NCBI GenBank assembly: GCA_024114885.1
Contig: CP099421.1
Coordinates: forward strand, 2,604,001-2,668,000
Direction: 5' to 3'
DNA from: Septoria linicola
Taxonomy: Eukaryota; Ascomycota; Dothideomycetes; Mycosphaerellales; Mycosphaerellaceae
DNA length: 64,000 bases
The position numbers and the translations under genes are program-made. The notes below the pieces were generated by a model, which did not search any database, was not told the origin of the DNA, and saw only the letters and a program-made list of their open reading frames with translations. The number at the start of each line of letters is the position of its first letter. The first letter of the stretch is position 1. Below, in pieces: positions 1 to 11,099 of the stretch.

Positions 1-92
1 TATCATTAGCGCTTTGACAGATTGACTACATGCGTAGGACAACTGACCTGGACAGAAATCGCCTCGCCTTCGTCAAAGTCCACTCCCATCGC

Positions 93-1673
93 CTAGATGC
101 CGATTTCGAGCTTCACGATCTCACCTGGCGTGATCTTCTCTTCCTTTTCGTGAGGGTGGAAAGGGAAGTTGGGATGTATGCTTCGCTTTGGGTCGAAAGC
201 TCGGTGGCTCGCTCGCAGAACGCCTACGCTGCCGGTGTGCAGATTCGTGCTCTGCCGTTGCTTTTCTGAAATCTCGGCAATGGAATTGACTGGTGCTGCG
301 TGAAATCGGAAGCACAGGTGTAGCAGAAGCTCTCCTTCCTTGGCTCGCTTGCGCAGATGCACAAACACATTCATGTCATTGTGATCAGGCGCAGACATGT
401 AAAGAATTGCCTTGGGTAGTCCAATGAGTCTGGTCTTTTCTTGGAACTTTAGGGTGAAGTCTGCGATAGAGTGGCTGTCCTCAGAGTTATACGTCACTGT
501 CGCAGGTGAATCTGCTGGAGAGCTATTCAGAGTGTTGTTGTGCAGGAAGAACTCCTTGTACTCCGTGCTCGGGATGGGGAAGTCCGAGTATGGAATGTTA
601 TCGATCGCAGCTCTGTCACCGAACTGAAGAGCAGACCAGCGGATCTTTGGCGTCTTCTCGATGAAATCATTTGGGGTGTTCTTGAGGAACAGGTCAAAGT
701 ATTCATGCAGCTCTTTATCTGCATGATCATCGCAGTAGAGCTCGTACCACTCTTGGTGGCTGGACCATCTGATCCATTTCTTATCGTGTGGCACTTCCAG
801 ATAGCCACGGACGGCACCCATGGTATGCATCGAGCTCAAGTCGGAACCTGAGATGCACACCGGACATTTGACCTTGGTCATGTCTGCTCTTTTATCGTTC
901 CAGTACGCATTGGCAGTAGGACTCCGTCTGTACATTTCCGCGAAGTCCTCGACTCCGGAGTTGCCTTTGATGATCTCTCGAGTGATCAGGTCGAAATTGG
1001 ACATTGAGAAGACACCACCTCTGCAGAATTGCTCACGGAACAAATCACCAGAACCTTCCCAAGGTGCAATGGCAGCCAATGAGGGCGGTTGTAGCTGAGC
1101 AGTGTGCCATTGTATGATTGCCAAGGCAGAATTACCAGCCATGCCGACTTTGCCATTGCACCAAGTCATCTTCGCAAGCGCTTCGATCACATCATATGCA
1201 TCTTCTGCATCTTGCGAGCCCATAATGGGTATTTGACCATCACTGTTGCCCGTGCCTCTGGAGTCCACAGAAATGATGGCATAACCTCTTGGACACCACT
1301 TGAGAGGATCTAGCCCCTCAAATTTCTCTATTCCAGACAAGTCCTCCTTCTTGACGCAGCACTGCCAGACGGTCATAGGCAACATTTCGAGAGCGCTATA
1401 CTTCTTGCCGTAGCAGCTCCAGCCAATGATCGCAGGAAGTGTCTCTTGCCAGTCAGCAGGTCTGTAGATGTCGACATATAGCCTGCAGCCATCGCGAACG
1501 ATGATCTCTACGTCGTGATCGATTCGGATATCGCTTTCGAGAGGTTTGGCATTGTAGCCATTCCAGCCTTTGGGCAAGATTTCTGTTTTGCCGGGATGGA
1601 AGCCTTGATAATTGTTGACTCCGATTTCAGGCCTCCCAATGGCCTTGTAGGCGATTTGTACTGGAACGGGCAT
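93..1673 (-). CDS. CocE/NonD-type alpha/beta hydrolase, C-terminus interrupted
   Basis: The product resembles the CocE/NonD (X-Pro dipeptidyl-peptidase S15-like) hydrolases, a family acting on esters, amides or acylated substrates. The N-terminal half is an alpha/beta-hydrolase with the SRGTGNSDG stretch and a nucleophile-elbow-like MAGNSALA segment. The C-terminal half resembles the jelly-roll domain of the family. The first ATG in the open frame is at 1673 (MPVPVQIAYK); the frame extends to 1721 only through a TTG. The frame stops with TAG at 93-95, just after KLEIGI, where the family normally has Trp followed by a small-residue/Gly/Met run. The same frame continues past the stop (AMGVDFDEGEAISVQ) to a probable GTCAGT donor and a GCTAATG branch point at the left edge. 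The gene therefore probably carries a nonsense mutation and runs off the window. Family assignment is solid; the substrate is unknown. Confidence 0.75.
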   Translation of the reverse strand: MPVPVQIAYKAIGRPEIGVNNYQGFHPGKTEILPKGWNGYNAKPLESDIRIDHDVEIIVRDGCRLYVDIYRPADWQETLPAIIGWSCYGKKYSALEMLPMTVWQCCVKKEDLSGIEKFEGLDPLKWCPRGYAIISVDSRGTGNSDGQIPIMGSQDAEDAYDVIEALAKMTWCNGKVGMAGNSALAIIQWHTAQLQPPSLAAIAPWEGSGDLFREQFCRGGVFSMSNFDLITREIIKGNSGVEDFAEMYRRSPTANAYWNDKRADMTKVKCPVCISGSDLSSMHTMGAVRGYLEVPHDKKWIRWSSHQEWYELYCDDHADKELHEYFDLFLKNTPNDFIEKTPKIRWSALQFGDRAAIDNIPYSDFPIPSTEYKEFFLHNNTLNSSPADSPATVTYNSEDSHSIADFTLKFQEKTRLIGLPKAILYMSAPDHNDMNVFVHLRKRAKEGELLLHLCFRFHAAPVNSIAEISEKQRQSTNLHTGSVGVLRASHRAFDPKRSIHPNFPFHPHEKEEKITPGEIVKLEIGI

Positions 1674-2099
1674 GTTACTGTGAGGCAAGACGGGACCAAA
1701 TAATTCTAATATCGCTCTCAATGCTCATAAGAGTGTACGTGAGTGGGAATAGTTGCATGAAGAAGAGCTTCTGTGGCGGGACTTGAACTACATTTTGACC
1801 TACCTGCGCGACCGTCATGAGCTCTGCCATGCCCGCATCAGTTGCCGATGGAGTGAACGGGGACGTATGGAACAAATCATGCACGATAGCTTGTGGGCAT
1901 GTGAGGGAACGCAATGCCAAATTGGAAGTGGAATCAAGTCAATTGACAACAACCCGTCCACCCTTTCCGCTGCATCGCCCTCAGTTTCCGAACATGCTTC
2001 TTTCTCCTCTCCTCCATATCACCACTTCCCGATGCCAGTACATGCACGCTAACAGCTCCATGGGGGTCAGCACAGCTGATGTCTAGCATAGGTAATAGC

Positions 2100-3287
2100 A
2101 TGCAAGGTATAGTATATCATTGGGAGAACAAACAGTAGGTGATTTCCCAACTCATCACCACCACCAACCTGCACAATCTCATCTCATCCACAACCTACTT
2201 TCCACTATCGTTCCTCACACAACAGACCCAGTTCCCGACTCCGGCGTCGACCTCATCCAGCATGACGGCAAGTCTTTCGGCGACTGGCGCGACGACTTCC
2301 ACCGCGACGGCTTCGCCATTGTTAACAACGTCATCACACCCGAACGAGCAGCCTACTATCGCGAGAAACAAATCGAATGGCTCCAATTCTTCAATCTCGG
2401 CTTCGATCCCAACGATGAATCCACCAGGACTCAAGACCACTTACCTGTCTCCTTCAAAGGCGGTATGTACTTTGCCTACGCTTCCACTCACGAGAAGTTC
2501 GTCTGGGAAGCACGCATGGAGCCGAAGGTACAAAAGGCTTTCACGCAGCTCTGGGGCACAGATGAGTTGCTGTGCTCGTTTGACGGGATGAATATCACGT
2601 TGCCAGGGCAGAAGGATCTGAGCTGGAGTCCTTGGCCGCATTGTGATCAGAGTCCGCATAGGAAGGGTATGCAGTGCGTGCAGGGTTTGCTCAACTATCA
2701 GCCCAACGGCGAGAAGGATGGTGGTTTGATTGTGATGAAGGGGAGTAGTAAGTTGTACGATCAATTCTTTAGTGAGACGCGAGAGCAGGATGATCACGTT
2801 GATAAGCCGCCGGAGGAGGCTGAGATGAGGGATCTGTTCATTTTCAAGGAGAAGGATGTACAGTGGGTCAAGGACCATGGATGTGAGATGGTTAAAACGA
2901 ATCTGGAGCCTGGTGATTTGGTGGGTCTTGCTCGGAAACTCCTCCGAGGCTGTGCCCGATAACTCGTTATGCTGACTACCTGTTCTCCAGGCTCTCTGGG
3001 ACAGCCGCACGATGCACTATGCCTGTTTCCCCGAAGGCGACCGCATCCGCCACGTGCAGTACATCTGCCAGACACCAGCCAAGTTCGCTACAAAAGAGAC
3101 GCTTGAGAAGAAGGCTGCGCTGTTCAGGCGCTGGCATGGAACTACACACTGGCCACACTGCAACATCCACGAACAAGGTCCACCACTCAGGAATGGCGTT
3201 AAGGATCCGCTGAACAGGTACGAGCCGCTCGAGAAGCCTGAGGTTACCAAGAAGTTGTTGCAGCTGGCGGCTGTCGAGGCCTACTAG
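2100..3287 (+). CDS. Phytanoyl-CoA dioxygenase-like Fe(II)/2OG oxygenase
   Basis: The protein resembles the PhyH family of non-haem iron, 2-oxoglutarate-dependent hydroxylases. The HCDQSPHRKG segment fits the HxD iron ligands. The late segment GDLALWDSRTMHYA, formed across an intron, supplies the distal His region and is typical of the family. The join of exon 2 to exon 3 is secure: donor GTGGGT at 2921, acceptor ending 2990, branch point GCTGAC, phase kept. The 5' end is less sure. The domain frame has no ATG (its longest form begins at TTG 2120 after a stop at 2096). An ATG at 2100 followed by a 119-nt intron (2107-2225) restores frame and gives 332 residues starting MQDPVPDSGV. Proposed exons are 2100-2106, 2226-2920 and 2991-3287. 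The substrate is not predictable. Confidence 0.75.
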
Positions 3288-3919
3288 GTCAGTATGTAGC
3301 TCGTGAGGCTGTAGGATCCTTGTTTTGCTATTCGCGTGAATGCGACCTTTCATTGAGATACCCCGACATACAAAGATACATGCACGCTCCTGAAAATTCG
3401 GATCAATGTCCGAACTCAAGAGCCCCCTTCGTTGTTCATTTTTCTTGCTGATGTTGTGTGGGGGAGCAATCCTATAGTCCCTTCATACGCTCGTGATCCT
3501 AGGAAGCCAGACGCCTTCGTCGCCATAATCATGATTCATGAGTGTTCGTTAGCGCTTGCGCATTTACCACGTCTGTATCCAGCGCAAGTACACCAAGTCT
3601 GGCAGGTGGTCGGCACAGCCACTGGAGTAGTCCTGTTCGCCAATATCTCCCATACTCAGTCATTAAGCTGCTTCTTCCACTGGACCACTGGCCTCGTCAA
3701 TCCAATTCCAGAAAAGGTTCGCAATCGTCACTGTAGCAGAAACGCATGTAGAGATCTGAGCTGCACTGTAACAGCCAGGGGATCGTGAGCCAGGATGCGC
3801 ATGATCTTCTGATTTCGCGATCCCAGAGAAGCTGCGTGACCGGCTAAAAGGCTCACAATCTGCCACAGTAACCGCCGAGCCAGAGAAATAGTCATTATCG
3901 TGAAAAGTTCGTTCAACGT
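3288..3919. other. Intergenic, converging 3' ends
   Basis: This 630-bp stretch separates the 3' ends of the dioxygenase (+) and the zinc-cluster gene (-). A minus-strand open frame (3663-4034) overlaps the end of the regulator in another frame. It could be an alternative C-terminus if an intron was missed, but I see no motif in it. Confidence 0.4.
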
Positions 3920-4783
3920 TCAGAGGCCTCCATTCCTGGATTTTGGCCCAGTATGTATGGGATAGACTCCTTGTGGGCCTGGTACGTGAGATCCGTAGGG
4001 CTCCTCGTATGACGCATAGTCTTGGTCCAGCCATGATGATGTATTTGACTCCTTAAGTAGCTGAGGATCAAGCGCGAAAGAGCTATCAGGCCACTCTTGG
4101 TCGTCGTAATCTATCCAATGTTCGAAGTCTGCCCCTGAGTAGTGCATAGTTTGTGACCAAGACGAAGATGATGTCGGCGTGGTAGGGCTGATATCGTGTG
4201 GTTGCGACTGCGGGCGCATTAGATCTGATGAATCACAATCCTGGTCGTCGTGGCTAATGTCCTGGGAAGCATCACTAACGGATCCAGGCTCGACTGGAAT
4301 TCTCTGGCGCTGGACTGCGTGATTGCTGTGTCGTAGATCTTGTATCCGGTGATACTCTTGATCGTATGTGGCCCCACATCTCAGCCGCGCAAGCATCTCA
4401 GCAGCTATCCAGATCCCGTCAGCTGATACAATTGCGCTGCAGAGACAATAGAAGCAGGTGTGGACTGAGATTTGGCGTACCTTCTTGGTATGTCCCTCGT
4501 CTTAGCTGGTTGAGCAGAGTCATTGCGCGCTCGAGCCTTTCAATTTGTGCTGAGAGATCGAGCCGCTGCTGCTGTCGCTTCGTCAAGCCCTCTGTGACAT
4601 CGTACGAGCATGCGCTGCCCCTCGCGTCGCATCTCGTGCAGATAGGATGGCTCCCACAGCACTCGTGAGAGCACGTCAGTCTAGTCTTTGCAAGGCGAAA
4701 CGAAAGAACATACTCAATTTTGCGTTGCGGCAACTGGTGCAGGCGTTCGGCACCTGAGCCCGTTTGCGCTTTGGTGCCGGCAT
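3920..4783 (-). CDS. Zn2Cys6 transcription factor, probable splice-site lesion
   Basis: Exon 1 (4783-4714) encodes a basic N-terminus and the first half of a zinc cluster (ACTSCRNAKL). Exon 2 (about 4663-4481) encodes the second half (CCGSHPICTRCDARGSACSY) and a coiled-coil dimerisation stretch rich in Gln, Arg and Leu (RQQQRLDLSAQIERLERA). Exon 3 (4404-3920) is acidic and Ser/Asp-rich, as in activation regions. The cysteine spacing C-x2-C-x6-C-x6-C-x2-C-x6-C is exactly that of fungal binuclear clusters. Intron 2 (4480-4405) is canonical. Intron 1 has a good GTATGT donor at 4713 and a CTGAC branch point, but the acceptor that would keep frame ends in CG rather than AG; the nearby AG is out of frame. 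With exon 2 starting at 4663 the total is 738 nt, a multiple of three, and restores the expected Lys. Target genes are unknown; the neighbouring oxygenase is a candidate. Confidence 0.65.
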
Positions 4784-7440
4784 TGGCGTTGGCTTCGTGA
4801 TCAAATTCTTGTAAGAAAAGCTTGGAGTGGCAAGTCCAGTTTTGTATCAGTTAGTTGTCAAGAAGTCGGAGGACATTGGTAAATGTAGAAGGCAACTAGT
4901 AGAACTTCGGAGCCTTGCTCCGCACGCAAGGAGCCACGCTCCGCAGACCGTCAACGCGTGCCCTAGTGGACCATGCGCATCACTAACTAGCCACGCCAGG
5001 TTTGTTCTCGGCCGCAGCTGCACATTTATATAGTGCCAGGAAACCGCCGCATCTTCCATCCACAGCGCAAGGTTGGCGAACCAGTTGAGATAATGAGTGC
5101 ATCGGCCTCGAGTCCGCCTCCGAGAACCCAGCAATCAGCAGCTCGATTGACCCCACTAGGCTCTCATTTCTGACCAGTGACGATGTGGCATCTGCAGTTG
5201 TGCAGAGTACCGTATTTCTTCACGTACGACTTGCAGGATCCGGCACGCGAAACTCAGGCGAAGGACATTGCGACTCATGGGTGGCAAAAGTGTGCACTTC
5301 TTCATAGTGCCTAGACGGCATCGAGCATCACTGCGCGTCAATGGAGATATCGTCGCGTACTGTCAGTGTGCATTAGAATCGCTGCATGTCGTCGTTGACC
5401 ATGGAGCATTGTTTCCATTTTGCCTCTCCTTGGTAGGAGGTATAGCTGAAGAGCTCGGAGGATTATCCGAGCTAGCTCAACTAGGTGTCAGATCGACACA
5501 ATGCTCTAGATCCCGACAGGTCCTTCAGCAAGAAGCGGGCTCATGCAGCAGCACAGATTGTCTTTAGCTCGATCGCTCATGGTTCACTGATCTGCCTTTT
5601 TCGCCACTCGTGCCGATCATCGATGGCTTCGTTTAACATTTTCAAACAGTGAGGCTATGGTGCCTTGCAGAGTGTGCTGCCGCATTGCGATAACGAAGCG
5701 ACTGCTGCAAGCAAAACGATCCGCACTGGCTTCTTATCATCGTCGTTGAGCTCAATACTCAGTACCAGACTTGTGCGAGGGCGTATCGCAACTCCCATAC
5801 CCTCGCATCTGCTTGCGCTTCTGCCCGTGGATGCGCAGGCAAAGACGGCACGGCTCTGACCGATGAAAGATGCAGGGCATGTCACTTTGACGACCATAGT
5901 CTTCACTGTGGTCGGGGACTCGGTCGCATGTCACGAGTGGCCATTGTCTGCGTGAGAGGGACGTTCACCCAATGGCATATGCCGCTTACCCAGCAATCAC
6001 TCAGGAACCGAGCAGCATGTAGGATGTATACGACAGGTCCGATTGTAGTCAGTCAGGCTCGACTGCACGTTTGTTCTTCAAGCTGACTCGAGCTGCGCTG
6101 TGTGCGAATTCCGTATCAAGACGGCGCCCTGTCTGAGGTGCTTTCATCACGTAGTCCGATCAACGAGTCCCTGACTGCGTGTAGAGGAGCCATGTGGTGG
6201 GCTGGGATACGCATGCCTGCCCCTGCATCCAAAGCGATTTCGAATAGCGCATCCATCACGAGAGGAAACCATGTATATTGAACTCCACATAAGTCGCTCG
6301 CGCAGCTCCGCTCCGAAACGTTCGGAGCATTGGTGAGCCAGTGGGTCCGCGTCCGCGTGCAGATACGCGAATGCGAGGGCGTCATATGTGATTTGTGCCC
6401 ACTCTTGAATGGCGCAGATGCTCGCCTATGTGGCTATGCATATGCGCGTCTGATTGTTCCTTCTTAACGTTGGGATGTGCTCTCAGTCCGGTGGCCAATC
6501 AGCAACTATCAAGATGAGATAGTCCACTGCGGGTAAGAGCGTCGGCAACTTCGCTGGATATCTATGCGGAAAAAATCTGGGCTGCTTTCCTCAGTCGTGC
6601 TGTAACCACGGACAGCCTTTCTGCAGTGACCACGCCCCCCTCCACCACGACTCGGCGCTCGTGAAGGCAGTGAAGTTCGAAGACCTGAACGAAGAGCTGT
6701 CCTCGGCCCCTGCCTCGGTCAGCCCGCATCTGCCACGTCCGCAGTTGCAGAAATGTAGTTGTGTTTGAACAAGTGTTGCACGTCGCATATTTACAGCTCG
6801 AGCTCCTTCCTGCTCGCTGAAGTTCATGTCGTGTTTCACGGCGCGTCGAAACGCCTGACGCTTGATCGCAAGCTTTCCTCTTGCCGTTTGTCGTGCCTTT
6901 TTCACGTCTCCACTCGCGCCTTCCCTCGAACTGCCTCGCCTAATCATCGTAACCAGTGGGTATCACGCGTTTGCCCTTGGGGACTACAGAAGCATATGTT
7001 AGCAGCGGGCCATAACTGCGCGTCATTCGCAGTCAGACATACTCGGATATGTGAGCGGTATCGTGTTTCGTGGTCCATCTCCAAATCTGTGTCTCATCGG
7101 TGGAACAACGACCTGCGAACTTCGTCAACTCATTCCTCCGATACCTCTCCCAGCAGGGAACAATGCCCATACCACCGCTACGGGTCCGAGACTGCCTACA
7201 ACGACCGACCAGAACAGCGCGGGCTTCCTGCGTGCCATGTAGTGGATCCATGTTCCCGGCGCCTGCCAGAACGATACGGGCGCCATTGTGTGACGCTATT
7301 CTTCACCTCACTCTCGGTGATACTCGCGCGCGTGGTATGGAGTTGGTGCGAAGTGCTCGCGTGGTGTGTGAGATCAGTGCAAAGGCAACGGAGGTGAAGT
7401 CAGAGCAGCAGTCGAAGCTCTTCCGATGCGGCGGTCTTGG
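4784..7440. other. Gene-poor intergenic region
   Basis: No recognisable gene. Small open frames occur in all phases (for example 6759-7397 and 7070-7504 on plus, 6591-6947 on minus), but none has a domain, a sensible start context or a matching intron. Base composition is ordinary until about 7.5 kb, where it changes abruptly to AT-rich. Confidence 0.5.
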
Positions 7441-7450
7441 CGCAGCCAGC

Positions 7451-7500
7451 CAGGTGACCGAGCTCCATACGTCCCACCGAGACATAACGACTTCTCATTG
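7451..7500 (-). repeat. Left inverted arm flanking the RIP island
   Basis: Read on the minus strand this segment matches 18205-18254 on plus over about 50 bp, with an exact 21-bp core at 7465-7485 (against 18220-18240). The two copies face each other across about 10.8 kb that contains the whole AT-rich island. Neither arm shows the mutation seen inside. They could be remnants of terminal inverted repeats or independent copies of a dispersed repeat. Confidence 0.7.
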
Positions 7501-7550
7501 TTAAACCTCACTATTGTCCTCACAGTGATTCCGCATACGTCCATGTCATT

Positions 7551-7576
7551 CCTATTGTCGCGCTAATAACAATAGG
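7551..7576. other. Hairpin at the left edge of the AT-rich island
   Basis: CCTATTGT (7551-7558) and ACAATAGG (7569-7576) form a perfect 8-bp stem with a 10-nt loop exactly where composition changes. This may mark the end of the outer element. On its own an 8-bp stem is weak evidence. Confidence 0.35.
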
Positions 7577-10422
7577 ACTCACTTAATACTAATATCTAGC
7601 TTACCGCTACTATTACTATAACTAACGTATACTAGTACTACTATAATTATAGGCGACAACGAGGCCTTATATAGTACTTACAATATTAATCGCCTTGAGT
7701 AAGTTATTACGCGTATTCTACGACGCTTTTAGCTTAGCTAATACTTAATAGTATACTTAATACCGCTAGTATAGGCTCTATATAGGCTATAACTATATAA
7801 GTAAGTTACGTACTAATTAAGGAGATAGATATTAATAAAAATAAGAACGCTAGGTAGGCAATTTTCGTACTCTCTATATACTCGCTACTAACTCGTAGTA
7901 TAAAATAGGCTATAGAATTCCTTAAACTTTTCTAACCGCTTACGCTACCCTATTATACTAGACGTCTCTAACTATTAGTTTTACGCGCTAGCGATATAGT
8001 AGAAGTAGCTAAATAAAGTAGAAGATAGAGATAGTATAAAAAGAAAGGTTATAAAGAATAGTCTATATAAGTTTAATAAGGCTAGCTATATTATAGAGAC
8101 AGCTAAGAGCGTTACTACTATTATACTATACTTATAGTATAAGCGTCTAAGTCTTAAAGAGGAGTATAAGACGGCGGTAGGAGAGCTACCTTATATGTAC
8201 TATATATATATAGCTAAGTCTAGTTATTAGGCTAGTAAAGTAGTTAGTAATAATAAAAATAGCGAGTCTAGTAACGAGTCTAGCGAGTTAGAGAAGCTCC
8301 GTGTCTATATAAAGGTATTAGAGGATAGGCTTAATAGGATAGATAGTGCTATAGGAACGATAAATAGCTAGATTAACTAGCTTAAGGTAGAGGCTAATAG
8401 TAAGGCTCGCGACGTATAGAGTCTATAGAAGGCTATATAGCTAAAGGAGGATATTCCTAAGCCTATTATAGTCTAGTTAGTATAGCGAGTTTATAAGTAA
8501 TCGAACTACGAGTTACTACGAGTATAAAAACTAATATCTACTCTTATCCTATTCTAATATACTAATTCCTCTAATCCTATCTTCTTTAGGCTATAATTTA
8601 ACTAGTATTTACTCTATAAGTCTATAGCGAGTACTATTTACCGCTACTCCTTATTACTCTACTAGTATACTCTACTTATAGCTTCTTCTATCGCTTTAGT
8701 AATAGCTTTACTACTTATTAGACTAGCTATTTAGATAGTATTAGTTACGCTAGCTCTATAGTAGTCTATTTATTATATTATTACTATTATATAGGCTCGG
8801 TAGGCTTAGTAAGCTTAGTAGACGTATAAATAGTATCCTATTATTTAATCTACTTAAAGGCCTACGAGGTCCTCTATAAATTAGACTCTCTATATTTAAC
8901 TATACTTATAGAGGACTCGTTATACGATAAATCTATTATTTTAGGTATAGTATAACGGTTAGATACGTATACCTACTACGTAGGCTTTTCTTACTTAATA
9001 GTAGGCTTATTATCCTATTTAATACTCTTAAAGATAGCTAATAAAGTACTCGCTACTTTATTTATAATAGTACTCTCTCGATTCTTTCGCTTATTCTTTA
9101 CCTACTTTAGTAGCTTTAGTTATAGTATTAGCGTCTCTTTATAGATAAGAAGCTTAATAAGATATATTTAAGTATCTACTACCTTCGCCTTTAGCTACTT
9201 AAATACCTCTATAACTATTCTAATATCTTATTCCTTAGGCCTCTTAATAATAGTATTAGAGATCCTCTATAGAACCTATAATTTATTAAACTATATAAAG
9301 AATATATATTCTTTATAATTATCTAGTTCCTAGATTAGATAATAAGATAGATTATTTATACTAAAACGATAGAGGACGAAGTTATCTAACTAATCGCTAC
9401 GCTATATATCGAATATAGTATTTATAAAGACGTTACTAATACTCTAGTAGTATTATAGCTTACTATACTTCTATATATTCTTCGTTCTAGTTTATTAGAA
9501 TATAACGTATTACATCTATACTTTATAGATATAGTTAAAGGTAATAACTAGCGTTAGAGTACGTTATTTAATAGTTTCTAGCCGTAGTAGAGGTATAGAT
9601 AATAGTCGTTATAATAGAGGTATCGATCTAGTATTAAGAGTAGGCCTTAGTCTATACCTCTAGTTCGTAATATTATATATAGCGTTAGTATACTATAGAA
9701 TTAAACTAAACGACTAATAGGTAGGAGCTATAGGAGCTATAGGAACGATACTTATAGAGCGACTCGTAGATACTATCGGTATAGCTATAGTCTTATAGAT
9801 AAACTACTTAGTTAGCGGATTAGGGTTCCTTATATAGTAGGTACTATAGAAAGCGTAGTCTTTAAATATACTAGTACTATATTATTTACCTATCTATAGA
9901 TAGTACGGATCCTAGAGTAGTACTTTAATATTAGCTATAATTATAGTAAAAGATATAGTATATATAGGATAACGTTATAGGAAAGAGAAGAGTAAAGAAG
10001 AACAATATAATATCGAAAGTATATACTCGCTAAGCCTTATACGCTAACTCGTAGAGTAGAGTATATAACTAAATTTACTACGCTAATCTATACTATTTAC
10101 TAGAGGTAGATCGGTTATAAACTCTATTACTCTAGTATTATCGTTAGTAATTAGCTAGCTATTAGACGCGTTAAATATATCTTATATCTATCGTAAAAGG
10201 ATCTATTAGCGTACTACTAGTAGCTTTTCAAGCTTATATAGTATTAGCTATTATTTAGATATAATATATTTATAGATAAGAGAGCGTAAGCGTTTATAAG
10301 TAAACTTATAAAGGCGCTTACTATCGTCGTTATACGTACTACTATCGATAGGTAAAAGGATATTATATTTATATAAGGTAGACGTATACTATTAAAGAGT
10401 CTCTTTAGGTAGATAGGCTTTA

Positions 10423-10427
10423 AGATC
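10423..10427. repeat. Target-site duplication AGATC (left copy)
   Basis: The five bases before the 5' LTR are repeated at 16725-16729 directly after the 3' LTR, the standard 5-bp footprint of Copia integration. Confidence 0.85.
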
Positions 10428-10704
10428 TATTAAGAATATATCCTAGATAGTTAGTCTAGATATAGACTTCTAAGCATGGTTCTAGATGCCTAAGGCATCC
10501 ACCTAAGGCTTAGTAAGAGGTATATCTTACTTCTCTTTCTTCTCTTCTTAGATAACTAACTTAATTAACTTTGTATTTAGTTCCTAGCATATTACTACTA
10601 CACTATATATATAAGTTAGTTCAAGATTAATCCCCTATTCTTCTTTACTACGCTATACCCTCCTTGATATTATATAGCATATAATACGCCCTCCACTTTT
10701 AATA
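10428..10704 (+). repeat. 5' LTR of the Copia element
   Basis: Matches the 3' LTR (16448-16724) along its full 277 bp. The terminal TG and CA read TA here, as expected after CpA-to-TpA change on either strand. The primer-binding site should begin at 10705 (GGTTATAAGCCCGGG); I do not assign its tRNA. Confidence 0.9.
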
Positions 10705-11099
10705 GGTTATAAGCCCGGGTTTATGTACTAAATAGGAGCAACCTATGTTAGTATAGGTTACTTATATCCCTTATAGTTTATAGAAAACATTTAAGGCCTA
10801 GAAGTTTCCCTAACTATATTACTAACGAAGCTAGTTTGTACCTAGTAGTATATAAGTTAGTAAAGATCTCTATAAGACAGTAGTATGTTTCTACTTTATT
10901 AATACCTGCCTAGTTCTCTACTATTACACCTAGTATTACTAGAGTTAGAAGAGGCTACTTAGCCTTCCTACTACCTAGTAATAGAAACTCTACTAAGAGA
11001 GAAAGATCTAAGTCTTAGTAATTTCCTAAATACGAGGAATCCCTATCTCTTAGAGCTAGTCTCTCTACTACAAGAAATTACCCTTCTCTAGAATCCTTA

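Noticed and set aside
1674..1721. Longer start of the CocE-type hydrolase
   Set aside because: It begins at TTG, not ATG; the first ATG is 1673.
7303..7485. Small minus-strand ORF sharing MSRWDVW with one at 18220
   Set aside because: The match is due to the inverted DNA arms, not to homologous proteins.
6759..7504. Overlapping plus-strand ORFs as genes
   Set aside because: They overlap in different frames, with no domain, intron or conserved motif.
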